Shown here piece by piece: positions 1 through 8,197 of a stretch of DNA of 64,000 nucleotides. This stretch comes from an uncultured Microbacterium sp. GTDB taxonomy: Bacteria; Actinomycetota; Actinomycetes; Actinomycetales; Microbacteriaceae. The stretch is taken from positions 1 through 64,000 of the forward strand of contig NZ_CALBRW010000045.1 of NCBI RefSeq assembly GCF_937927635.1, in the 5' to 3' direction. The notes under the pieces were generated by a model. It was not told the origin of the DNA and searched no databases. It worked only from the letters and a program-made list of their open reading frames with translations. How positions within the stretch are numbered: position 1 is the stretch's first letter; each line of letters starts with the position of its first letter. Both the position numbers and the translations under genes were made by a program.

Positions 1-17
1 CTGAGTATTCGCTCTTC

Positions 18-108
18 TGAGTGCCACTGATATTGGGGTTCAGGGCCGCTGTCCTGTCGATGCGATCTCGTCGTTGAGAGCCACCGAATATTCGGGTTCG
101 GGGCCGCC
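18..108 (+). repeat. IS21 left-end multiple repeats
   Basis: Two related copies of about 31 bp lie at 19-49 and 76-108. Both follow the pattern GAG-GCCAC-GA-ATT-GGGTTC-GGGCCGC. In IS21-family elements such repeated blocks at each end are the transposase binding sites. Confidence 0.7.
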
Positions 109-158
109 TAGGCTCCTTCTGCCGTGTGGCCTATCACGCGGCAGAAGGAGTGATTCGG

Positions 159-1724
159 ATGGTACGCAAGATCAAGGCGAAGCTCGTGCTTCGGTTGCGC
201 ACGGAGGGGTTCACGGGGCGGCAGATCGCCGCGCAGGGTATGTCCCGCACCAGCGTGGCCATGGTGCTCGATGCCGCTGACCGGGAGGGCATCGGCTGGG
301 ACGACGTCGCGGAGCTCGGCGAAGCGGACGTGTATGCGCGGCTGTTCCCTGGGCGGGGTGAGTATGAGAGTGTTCACATGCAGCCGGACTGGGATCAGGT
401 GCATCGGGAGCTTGCCCGGGTCGGGGTGACGTTGAAGCTGCTGCACGGCGAGTACGTCGACGCCTGCCGCGCCAAGGGCGAGACGGCGATGGGCTACGAC
501 CGGTTCTGCAAGACCTACCAGCGTCACGTGCTGGTGATCGGCGCGGCGTCGCGGGTCGGTCACAAGGCCGGGCAGACGGTCGAGGTCGACTGGTCGGGCA
601 AGACGATGGGCCTGACCGACCCGGTCACTGGCGCCACGGCGAGGGTCTACCTGTTCGTCGCGACGCTGCCGTTCTCGAGGTATTCGTTCGTCGAGCCGGC
701 TCTGGACATGCGGCAGGACACCTGGCTGCGCGTGAACGTCGCGATGTTCGAATGGTTCGGCGGGTCCGTCCCGCGGATCGTCCCGGACAACCTCAAGACC
801 GGAGTCATCAAGCACCCCGCCGAAGGCGAAGTCGTGCTCAACGACGCCTATCGGGAACTCGCCGCGCACTACTCCGCCGCGGTGCTGCCGGGCAGGCCCC
901 GGAAGCCGAAGGACAAGGCGAGCGTGGAGAACACCGTCGGGAACGTCGCAACATGGGTGATCGGGGCGCTCCGCAACCAGCGGTTCGCGAGCCTGCCGGA
1001 GCTACGCGCGGTGATCCGTGAGCGGGTCGCCGCTTACAACGCGGAGCCGTTCCAGAAACGCGCCGGGTCACGGTTGAGTGTGTTCGAGGCGGAGGAGAAA
1101 CAACTGCTGCGGCCGTTGCCGGCCGTCGCGTTCGAGATCTCCCAGTGGCTCTACGGCCGCAAGGTTCAGAAGAACGGGCATGTCGTGTTCGAGCGGAACT
1201 TCTACTCCGTCCCCTACACGCACATAGGCCGGTCCGTCGATCTGCGCGTCACCGACACGATGCTGGAGGTGTTCGCCGGGGATCAGCGGCTGACCAGCCA
1301 TCTGCTCGCCCCGGTCGGGGTGGTCAACGAGTATCGGACGCATGACAGCGATCTGCCTGACGGGCACCGCTACCAACAGATGGACCCACAACGGGCACGG
1401 GAGTGGGCGGCTCGGGTCGGGGAGAACACCACCACGATCGTGGCCCGGATCTTCGAGTCCGTGCCTGTCGCCGAGCAGGGGCTGGGCGCCGCGCTGGCAG
1501 TGCTCAAGTTGACCCGCCGCTACTCCGCGGCCCGGGTCGAAGCGGCCGCCGGTATCGCGCTGAAGTCGCGCATCAACTCGCCCAGGTATGCGCATCTGCG
1601 GCCGATCCTGGAGTCGGGCCAGGACCAGACCGGCAGGCGGCAGCCGAGGTTCGAGCCGAGTGCGTGGGAGGAGCCTGCCGGGTATGTCCGCGGCGCCGAC
1701 TACTACGCGGGAGGCGCCCGATGA
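159..1724 (+). CDS. istA: IS21-family transposase IstA
   Basis: This is the DDE transposase of the insertion sequence; it cuts and joins the element ends with the help of IstB. The protein is about 521 residues. A helix-turn-helix lies at roughly residues 13-40. The catalytic triad is readable as D144 (VDWSGK), D210 (VPDN) and E257 (KASVENTVG), the usual spacing for IS21. The start at 159 is chosen because it is preceded by AGAAGGAG at good distance; an in-frame upstream start exists at 126 but has no ribosome-binding site. The stop overlaps the istB start (ATGA). The gene is intact, so the element may still be mobile. Confidence 0.93.
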   Translation: MVRKIKAKLVLRLRTEGFTGRQIAAQGMSRTSVAMVLDAADREGIGWDDVAELGEADVYARLFPGRGEYESVHMQPDWDQVHRELARVGVTLKLLHGEYVDACRAKGETAMGYDRFCKTYQRHVLVIGAASRVGHKAGQTVEVDWSGKTMGLTDPVTGATARVYLFVATLPFSRYSFVEPALDMRQDTWLRVNVAMFEWFGGSVPRIVPDNLKTGVIKHPAEGEVVLNDAYRELAAHYSAAVLPGRPRKPKDKASVENTVGNVATWVIGALRNQRFASLPELRAVIRERVAAYNAEPFQKRAGSRLSVFEAEEKQLLRPLPAVAFEISQWLYGRKVQKNGHVVFERNFYSVPYTHIGRSVDLRVTDTMLEVFAGDQRLTSHLLAPVGVVNEYRTHDSDLPDGHRYQQMDPQRAREWAARVGENTTTIVARIFESVPVAEQGLGAALAVLKLTRRYSAARVEAAAGIALKSRINSPRYAHLRPILESGQDQTGRRQPRFEPSAWEEPAGYVRGADYYAGGAR

Positions 1725-2470
1725 GCCGGCTCGATGCGGAGACGAAGCGGAAGCTCCGTGAGATGGGTGTGGGCCCGCTGGTCGACGCGTTCGACGTCCA
1801 GGACGAGGGCCTCACGTTGGGGATGGTGTTCGAGGAGCGGATCAAACTCGCCGTCGATGACGCTCACGCCACGTTCACCCACTCCAAAGTCGAGGGCCTG
1901 ATCCGCCGGGCGGGGCTGCGTTACCCGAACGCGGACCTCCGCCGCGTCGACATGCTCGAACAACGAGGCCTGGACCGCGGGGTGATCGCGCAACTCGGCA
2001 CCTGCCAGTTCATCACCCGCCAGCAGAACGTCGTGTTCCAAGGCTTCACCGGGTCGGGCAAGTCCTACCTCGGCTCGGCGTTGGCCAAGCAGGCCTGTCA
2101 GCACCGCTACCGGGCGCACTACATCCGCATGCCCGACCTCGAAGAGACCTGGGCGACCGCGAAGGACAAACCGGCGGGCAGGGAGAAGTGGTTGCGGAAG
2201 TACTCCACGTTCACGCTCCTCGTGATCGACGAATGGCTGCTCGACCCGCCCACCGACGATGTCCGGTCCATGCTGCTCGAGCTCCTCGAACGCCGCTACG
2301 ACGCCACCTCGACGGTGTTCTGCACCCAGTACGCGAAGAAGGACTGGCACCAGCGCCTCGGCGGCGGTGTCCACGCCGACGCGATCATGGACCGCATCGT
2401 CCACAACACCATCTGGATCGAGACCGGCGAGGTCAACATGCGCGAGCAGACCGCCGCCGCAGCCAGCTGA
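1721..2470 (+). CDS. istB: IS21-family helper ATPase IstB
   Basis: IstB is the AAA+ ATPase that forms target-bound complexes and stimulates IstA. The protein is 249 residues, normal for the family. The Walker A motif GFTGSGKS is at residues 108-115, and LLVIDEW in the middle is the Walker B segment. It begins in the ATGA overlap with istA, so the two are translationally coupled. No truncation is seen. Confidence 0.93.
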   Translation: MSRLDAETKRKLREMGVGPLVDAFDVQDEGLTLGMVFEERIKLAVDDAHATFTHSKVEGLIRRAGLRYPNADLRRVDMLEQRGLDRGVIAQLGTCQFITRQQNVVFQGFTGSGKSYLGSALAKQACQHRYRAHYIRMPDLEETWATAKDKPAGREKWLRKYSTFTLLVIDEWLLDPPTDDVRSMLLELLERRYDATSTVFCTQYAKKDWHQRLGGGVHADAIMDRIVHNTIWIETGEVNMREQTAAAAS

Positions 2471-2490
2471 AACCGGGCCGGTGAGCGTCA

Positions 2491-2579
2491 CACCCACGGC
2501 AGTGGCGCTCACCGGCAATACCAGCGGCCCCGAAAGTGAATATCGACTGGCACCCAACCGCAATAATCAGTGGCCCTCA
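2491..2579 (-). repeat. IS21 right-end multiple repeats
   Basis: On the minus strand this end has an outer copy at 2549-2579, a second copy at 2524-2553 and a weaker third at about 2491-2513. All resemble the left-end repeats (GAG-GCCACTG, then GGGCCGC in the second copy). They match the multiple IstA binding sites expected inside the ends of an IS21 element. Confidence 0.65.
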
Positions 2580-2588
2580 AGACTCCAA

Positions 2589-2876
2589 ATGCTCATACGC
2601 AGAGCCCGGGCAGGCGAGAGCGCCCGTTCACTCGCCCGGGAGCTCGATGTTGCAAGTTCCGCGATGACGCGCATGCTGAAAGCGCAAGGTGTCGAGATCT
2701 CGAAGCGGAAAGTGAGCACCGAGGAGGCGGCCGACCTGGCCAAGGAATACGAGGCCGGGGCCACGATGCGTGAGCTCGAAGCGAAACACGAGTTGTCACA
2801 CGGAGCGGTACTGCGGAGCTTGCACGGGAGTGGGGTGGAGATGAGGGCGAAGGCGCCGCGCCAAAAGCCGCAATGA
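2589..2876 (+). pseudogene. C-terminal helix-turn-helix part of a recombinase-like gene, cut by the IS21 element
   Basis: The reading frame is open from inside the IS end and has an internal ATG at 2589. It encodes about 95 residues containing two successive helix-turn-helix-like repeats (SARSLARELDVASSAMTRML and TMRELEAKHELSHGAVLRSL). From memory, this tandem HTH tail resembles the C-terminus of actinobacterial resolvase-family recombinases, whose catalytic domain would have been upstream. The IS right end lies only 10 bases before this start and there is no ribosome-binding site. I therefore read it as the 3' remnant of an interrupted gene; the missing part is outside the window or deleted. 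A small free-standing HTH protein is the alternative. Confidence 0.55.
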
Positions 2877-2913
2877 CAAGCCTGTTGCTGGCTTTGATCA
2901 CCCCATGTGTCTC

Positions 2914-5900
2914 TCAACGCCCGTATCGCTTGTGCACCTTCATCGGATTGCGATCATTCTCAACTTTCGTAACGATGCCCCGCTGCTTCAGGGACTCGAG
3001 CAGCCTGAGGTTGTCGGCAGTATTCGGCACCTTCGGCTTATCGCGGCCGAATCGCGTCAGCTGAGCGTAGTCACCACCAAGGGAATTCAGAACGCCGAAG
3101 AGCTCCGCATCAGACGTCGAGTTCAGATACGGCATGAGATGATGTAGCACCTCGCTCTTTCCGATCGGATGATTCGCCATCTGTTCAACGACCGAGAAAC
3201 TCACGAGGATTCCTAGCCTTCGAGCAGCCTTCCCGATTTCGACAAGGCCAACGACCCCACCGACTGACGTGTACTCGTCAGCGTTCTCGATGATTATCCG
3301 CTTCGCTTCGTCCGTGACCGACGCGCTTGCAAGCACCTTCGCCACGTCGGCACCGACGAGTTCCGGCGTTAGCCACTCTGCGAACTTCGGCGACACTTCG
3401 ATGATGCGCTCTCGCGTCGCCCAGTCCGTCGAAGCGAGATGCTCATAGGTCGCGGCGTTGCCGGAGATCACCCGACGAGCGACCAGCTCGGGATACAGCG
3501 CGCCCGACTCGACGGGTAGATCAGCGGCCTCGAGCCACGCCTTCAGCCCGAGACTTTCCGCCAGTTTTGCTCGGAGCTCAGCACCAAGTGTGGACGGGGT
3601 GGAAATCAGGGCGACGGCGAGACTGCGCTTCTCGTTCTCGTCGACATCTTCGTGCTCGATAATCTCCTCACCCGACGCGAGCACCACGGCGAGATTCACA
3701 TCCACACTGCCGATCTGCGCTATGTATCTCGTCACGTTCGAGAACGTGGCCGGGAACTTATCGTGCGCTGCAAGCACTGGCCAGGCCTCCTCGGGCACAT
3801 CCCCGACATCCGCAATGCGGCTCTCGTCCGAGGCGGCCTCGATGAAGCGCTCGAGCAGATCCGGCGCGGCTTCGTGCACTTCACCAATAACCACATGGAA
3901 CAGGTCGGCCGCATGGTTCGTTGCGGCGTAACCGTCGACAGCGTCGAGGTAGCCCTGCAACTCGGCAACCGCCTTGGCATAGACGTCGGCACGGTGAGTA
4001 GCCCTGAGCTGGTCGAGGCCAAGACCGGCCTCGTCGCCGACCGCCGCTTGAAGATTCGACAGACTCATCTCATAGAGACCGAGCTTCACGAAAGCCAGCC
4101 GCACGACGTCGCTCGTTCCCGACAGGTCGGGCAACGACAGTCCAGCATCTTTGAACAGGAGTGCGATGCGTTCGGCTCTCGCCGCAGGCAACGCAACTCT
4201 CGCGATTGCGGGCAGCTGTGCATAGTTCGCCGCGAGGAAGGCCATCGCCTTCTCTGTCACGGTTTGCTTCGGCCTAGCAGCCAAGTTCGCGAGGCACGCG
4301 CTCACTAGCTCGGTCCTCATCTCATCGTCGAGATCGATGTCCGCGATCAAGTAGTTCAGCACACGCGGGCTCCGTGACGTGAGCTTCTCCACCAGCGTTT
4401 CACTCGACGCACCACTGCTCAAGTAGCTCTCGAGGAACTTCCTGCTGTCTGCGTCGAGGCGCGCCAGAGCCGTGATCATGATGTCAGCGTCCGCGTTGTT
4501 TGCGCCCAGAAGGTAATCCAGGATCGCGATATTGAAAAGAGCTGGATCCGCGAGCGACCGGGCTCCGCGCTCACGGATCACAGCCTCTGCGTCCTCGGCT
4601 GTCAGGACGAACTGTGCATCCATGAGTCCACGCTCGACGTGATGGATGATGAAGTTCGTGGCCGCAGGACTAACACGGTCCCCGTGGAACGTCGATGTGT
4701 AGAGCGTGAAGTTGCGGTCGATGTAGCCCGCACGAATCAGGTTGAACGCGAGCCCCTTCGTGAGCAGCCTCTCTGCCACCGCAGCGAGTGACTGCGAGAT
4801 GTCCTCGTAGTCGACCAGGAAATCGGGCCGACTCATCAGCTCGCCCATGTCGGACGTGCGCAGAAACGCGAGCTGTTCCTGCAGTTCCCGGATCTGCTCG
4901 GACTCCGTCTCGTCGTCGCGTTCGCGCCACGCTTCCACGTCGAGTGTGTCGCCAACGAGTGCAGCGATATCGTTCCGCGACAGCGTGAACGACCCGCTGC
5001 CGTAGTACGGATTGCTCCACCCCACAGTGCGGTCCTCGGACTCTGCCAGCTCATGCCAGAACTCGATCGACTCGAACTCCGTGGCGTCGGCACCTCGTCC
5101 GTTCAGCATGTACTGCCCGTTTTGAGCCCGGGCGCTATTCGATGAACGCACCAAGAGGTCAATCCGAGCGACCAATAGCTTTCCGAGCCGTGACGCCCGC
5201 TGCTTCGCGCCTGTGCGTCGCGAGATCTCCACGCGAGCAGACCGAAGTTCGCGTTCAACGCGCCGGATGTTCTTCGATACCAGTATTCGACTGACCTCGT
5301 ACAGCTTGTCGAGCTTGCTCTTGCCGAGCCGTATGACCTCAAAATCACTGAGGTGTGTGCTCTTGTAGAGCATCATCGCGAACAGCTGCGTCTCGCTCAG
5401 TTCGAGCTGCTTCCCGTCCCCAGCAAAGATCCTGTCCCGGAAGACAACAAACTCGTTGCGCACGTTCTTAAGCAGACGCATGTCTGGTACGAATCGGCCT
5501 GCGAGGTCGATCAGGTCTGGTGACACGACGTGCTCAATGCCGCGCAGGATCTGAGTGGTCAAGTTGCGCGCGCTTCGATGCGTGATGAACGGGACGACTG
5601 GAATGACCAGGTCGAAAAATTTGGTGCGGTTCGCGCGCACGATTTCAGCCTGCGCCGGATCGGTGATCTCTACGAGCGCCACGTCGACCTTCCGGTTTTC
5701 GTGCTCGAGGCTCAACCTGTCGAAGATGCTGTCCTTGATGGCATAGATGAAGCGGATCGGCTTCTTGATCTGCGGTGATGCGTTGAGAAGCGCATTGAGG
5801 GAACGCAACGTCTCGAAGATGTGTGAATCGTTAAAGCGGTCGATGTCCTCGAAGATCACTATGTCGCGCTTCGAGGTCTCGAAGAAGTACACGATCTCAT

Positions 5901-6618
5901 CCAGGTACTGATCGAAATACGAGACTGACTTCTCATCCAGCGTCACGGCGGCAGGCCCCGCCGAAAACTGACGGATATGGATCCGGCCATGCAGAAGAGA
6001 ACGAGCAGCGATGATTGCGCCTGCCGCGAGAAGAGCGATGATCGGGTACACCCAAAGAGCCAACTCAAGGAGCGGTCGGAGAGTTCGTTCGATCGTCCCT
6101 GCCCATCCCAAAATCATGAAGGCAACCGAAACGATCACGCCACCGATGAGAGCGAGCGCGATCTCGCGTCCCCAACTGAACCGTTCGATTCGGCGAAAGC
6201 GCGAAGCGCGGGCGGACTTCGGTGCTTCTCGATAAAGCAGCTGTTTGACGATCTCCTGCTGGATACGATTCGTTGGTGTCCTCGCCTGAGCCGGAACCGA
6301 ATCATCAACCTTGGAGTTGTCGATCGGCGAAAGCGTCGAGAGCGAGAGCTCCACCACACGGCCATCGTGATCCTCGGCGACGCGTCCCAAGATGCTGCTC
6401 TTACCGACGCCGTAGTTGCCGGAGAGCGCGATGTTCAGGACATCGTCCTTTTTCAGGTTCTCCGCGATGGCCACGACGTACTGCGCGTGTTCGCTTTCGA
6501 TGAACTCGGGCGTCAGAGCGGTCAAGTCCCAGGCCGGAGCCGCGGGCTCGTCACTGAGAGCGTTCTCCGCCTTCCTCGCGCGCCAGCCATTAAAGTAGTC
6601 CTGCACTCGCTTGATCAC
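2914..6618 (-). CDS. YobI-like membrane-anchored P-loop NTPase
   Basis: This is a 1234-residue protein. Residues 1-60 are a leader, and Walker A is GNYGVGKSS at 67-75. Two hydrophobic membrane segments lie at about 153-171 and 184-206, and Walker B is DIVIFEDIDRF at 252-262. About 950 mostly helical residues follow without a motif I recognise. This order (NTPase halves split by a membrane pair, long helical C-terminus) is that of YobI/KAP-type NTPases, many of which sit in anti-phage islands. The gene starts in an ATGA overlap with the upstream nuclease gene, so the two proteins should be made together. Its biochemical role is unknown; a sensor or effector ATPase for the nuclease is inferred from context only. 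Confidence 0.75.
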   Translation of the reverse strand: MIKRVQDYFNGWRARKAENALSDEPAAPAWDLTALTPEFIESEHAQYVVAIAENLKKDDVLNIALSGNYGVGKSSILGRVAEDHDGRVVELSLSTLSPIDNSKVDDSVPAQARTPTNRIQQEIVKQLLYREAPKSARASRFRRIERFSWGREIALALIGGVIVSVAFMILGWAGTIERTLRPLLELALWVYPIIALLAAGAIIAARSLLHGRIHIRQFSAGPAAVTLDEKSVSYFDQYLDEIVYFFETSKRDIVIFEDIDRFNDSHIFETLRSLNALLNASPQIKKPIRFIYAIKDSIFDRLSLEHENRKVDVALVEITDPAQAEIVRANRTKFFDLVIPVVPFITHRSARNLTTQILRGIEHVVSPDLIDLAGRFVPDMRLLKNVRNEFVVFRDRIFAGDGKQLELSETQLFAMMLYKSTHLSDFEVIRLGKSKLDKLYEVSRILVSKNIRRVERELRSARVEISRRTGAKQRASRLGKLLVARIDLLVRSSNSARAQNGQYMLNGRGADATEFESIEFWHELAESEDRTVGWSNPYYGSGSFTLSRNDIAALVGDTLDVEAWRERDDETESEQIRELQEQLAFLRTSDMGELMSRPDFLVDYEDISQSLAAVAERLLTKGLAFNLIRAGYIDRNFTLYTSTFHGDRVSPAATNFIIHHVERGLMDAQFVLTAEDAEAVIRERGARSLADPALFNIAILDYLLGANNADADIMITALARLDADSRKFLESYLSSGASSETLVEKLTSRSPRVLNYLIADIDLDDEMRTELVSACLANLAARPKQTVTEKAMAFLAANYAQLPAIARVALPAARAERIALLFKDAGLSLPDLSGTSDVVRLAFVKLGLYEMSLSNLQAAVGDEAGLGLDQLRATHRADVYAKAVAELQGYLDAVDGYAATNHAADLFHVVIGEVHEAAPDLLERFIEAASDESRIADVGDVPEEAWPVLAAHDKFPATFSNVTRYIAQIGSVDVNLAVVLASGEEIIEHEDVDENEKRSLAVALISTPSTLGAELRAKLAESLGLKAWLEAADLPVESGALYPELVARRVISGNAATYEHLASTDWATRERIIEVSPKFAEWLTPELVGADVAKVLASASVTDEAKRIIIENADEYTSVGGVVGLVEIGKAARRLGILVSFSVVEQMANHPIGKSEVLHHLMPYLNSTSDAELFGVLNSLGGDYAQLTRFGRDKPKVPNTADNLRLLESLKQRGIVTKVENDRNPMKVHKRYGR

Positions 6619-8081
6619 GAATCTGTCTCCGTCCCCTGGTCAATGGGGAGTTCGTTGCCAGTTTCGATGTTTGAGGCGGACAAGGGCTTACGCGCGTCGA
6701 CGACCGATGACCGCAAAGTCATCCCGATGCATGATGCTGTCAGTGCCACAACGGCGGGGAGCCGGCGGACACGATCAACGGAGCTTCTTGTGCTGCGATA
6801 TTGGAGCGCCAGAAACCACCCATGCGTGGCACCGTCGGACGTCAAGTAGCTCGGAAGTTGCGCCTCAAGTCCATTCCAGAATTTGCCGTTGTGCACTTTC
6901 TTGACCTCAATCAAGACTCGCGCCGTGGTTCCGGATGCCGCCTTGAAATCGACCGGTCCGCGTCCAAGCTCGACCTCACGATCGATCTCGACGTTGAACT
7001 GACGTAGGTAAGGCTGCGCGAGTCCGAGGAACAGTAGCTGCGCCGCTTCTTCAGGCTTCTCTGACCCGTCCGAGTTCCAAAGCAAGCTCCATCCGCGCTG
7101 CTGCTCGACGAAGTGTTGGAATCGATCGACGAGCTCGCCAACCAGTATGAGCAAGTCCTCATGTGACATGACAGTCCGCGCCGCGAGCGGATGCTCGACT
7201 GCATAGGCAACCGGCGCTTGGTCCCATTGCACGACGCCCAAGGGATCCGCGCTGAAATCGTAGCCGTGGAGATCCTGCCTGCTCGTCTGTTCTCGAGCCC
7301 ATTCGCGTACTCGATCGGGATGACGGCGCGCCCAGCTAACGATGTCCGCCTTCCGCACGGCTTCCCCAACCTGCAGGTTAAGCGTGAGCCGGATGTCCTC
7401 ATTGAAGTGCGAGTCGAACCAGTCATCGGCGTTCAGCGTCGGAAGGTCATTGAGCAATGCTCGTGGTAGCAGGATGACCGGTCGGCCATCATTCGGGTTT
7501 GTTGGAAGCAGCACGTCTTCGGCGATCCAGCGGGCTGCGTCGAGTGAGACACGTGCCGACTTCACGCGGTGCGCATCAAGTGGGATGCCATGGCGCTCGG
7601 CAATCGCCTGGGTGTATGCGATGAAGCGCGCCTTGAGCACGTTGACCGTGGCGTCGGAGATCCGGTCGGGCCCGATGCCGACGTTGAGGATGCCGATTTC
7701 CTCGATGTGTTCAGGTTGCGCAAGTCCGGCTGCGATAGCGGTCGCGATGCCGTCAGCCATGGTCGCGGCAAATCGGTCGCCCGAGCCGGAGCCACTCGTA
7801 CCGCTAGCTGTATATCCCAAGCCAACCTCGAACGGCTCCGGAAAGGTCAGGAGTCGCCGAGCTGCTTGCGCAGAAACGGAGGTCGAGCTGGTCGCTTTCG
7901 CCACCAGACCGTAACAATGGACGAAGTGCTCAATGAGCTGCTCGTGGGCGTCGGCCCACTCTCCTCCTGCTTCGAGGAGCAACAACGGATCAACGAATAG
8001 CTTGGTATCAATCGTGAGATGCGGATCGAACCAATCGTCATCAGCTGTCTGAGTGACACCGAAGTGCTCGGAGAATCGCAT
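6615..8081 (-). CDS. PD-(D/E)XK nuclease-like protein paired with the YobI-type NTPase
   Basis: The protein is 488 residues. The C-terminal part has a restriction-endonuclease-fold signature: GRGPVDF with D378, then after a strand VLIEVKK with E392 and K394, then a helix with Q408 (EAQLPSYL). The N-terminal 370 residues match nothing I can name. The start at 8081 is preferred: a G-rich stretch lies about 10 bases upstream, and the frame extending further upstream overlaps hsdR in another frame. The gene follows a 37-codon ORF by 2 bases and overlaps the NTPase start by 4 bases, so it belongs to the restriction operon transcript. It is likely a DNA-cleaving effector; partner and target are inferred. 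Confidence 0.7.
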   Translation of the reverse strand: MRFSEHFGVTQTADDDWFDPHLTIDTKLFVDPLLLLEAGGEWADAHEQLIEHFVHCYGLVAKATSSTSVSAQAARRLLTFPEPFEVGLGYTASGTSGSGSGDRFAATMADGIATAIAAGLAQPEHIEEIGILNVGIGPDRISDATVNVLKARFIAYTQAIAERHGIPLDAHRVKSARVSLDAARWIAEDVLLPTNPNDGRPVILLPRALLNDLPTLNADDWFDSHFNEDIRLTLNLQVGEAVRKADIVSWARRHPDRVREWAREQTSRQDLHGYDFSADPLGVVQWDQAPVAYAVEHPLAARTVMSHEDLLILVGELVDRFQHFVEQQRGWSLLWNSDGSEKPEEAAQLLFLGLAQPYLRQFNVEIDREVELGRGPVDFKAASGTTARVLIEVKKVHNGKFWNGLEAQLPSYLTSDGATHGWFLALQYRSTRSSVDRVRRLPAVVALTASCIGMTLRSSVVDARKPLSASNIETGNELPIDQGTETDS

Positions 8082-8083
8082 GA

Positions 8084-8197
8084 TTACGAGTACCCCCCGG
8101 GTCGAGGCGCGGCCACCGGATTCTCGATCAGCTTGCCACGTTCGACCGACACGCGGTACGCAGTGAAGGACGCCAGTAACCCAAGCACCGTCGCCAT
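8084..8197 (-). CDS. 37-residue micro-ORF between hsdR and the nuclease gene
   Basis: An ATG at 8197-8195 overlaps the hsdR stop as TAATG, and the frame stays open for 37 codons to a TAA at 8086-8084. That stop is 2 bases before the nuclease ATG. The peptide starts with a short hydrophobic stretch (MATVLGLLASFTAYRV), followed by a basic/polar half ending in PRPGGYS, so it could be a tiny membrane peptide. It could also serve only to carry ribosomes from hsdR to the nuclease gene. The exact fit of both junctions supports translation; no homologue is known to me. Confidence 0.5.
   Translation of the reverse strand: MATVLGLLASFTAYRVSVERGKLIENPVAAPRPGGYS

Larger units (their letters stand above)
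18..2579 (+). mobile_element. IS21-family insertion sequence, complete
   Basis: The element carries istA and istB in the usual order with a 4-base overlap. Its outer ends are imperfect inverted repeats: TGAGTGCCACTGATATTGG at the left, and the complement of the right end reads TGAGGGCCACTGATTATTG. Further internal copies of the end repeat lie inside both ends, which is typical of the family. I do not see a convincing target duplication: the bases before 18 (cttc) and after 2579 (agac) differ. It may therefore have replaced or deleted flanking DNA, or my boundary may be off by a few bases. Confidence 0.88.
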
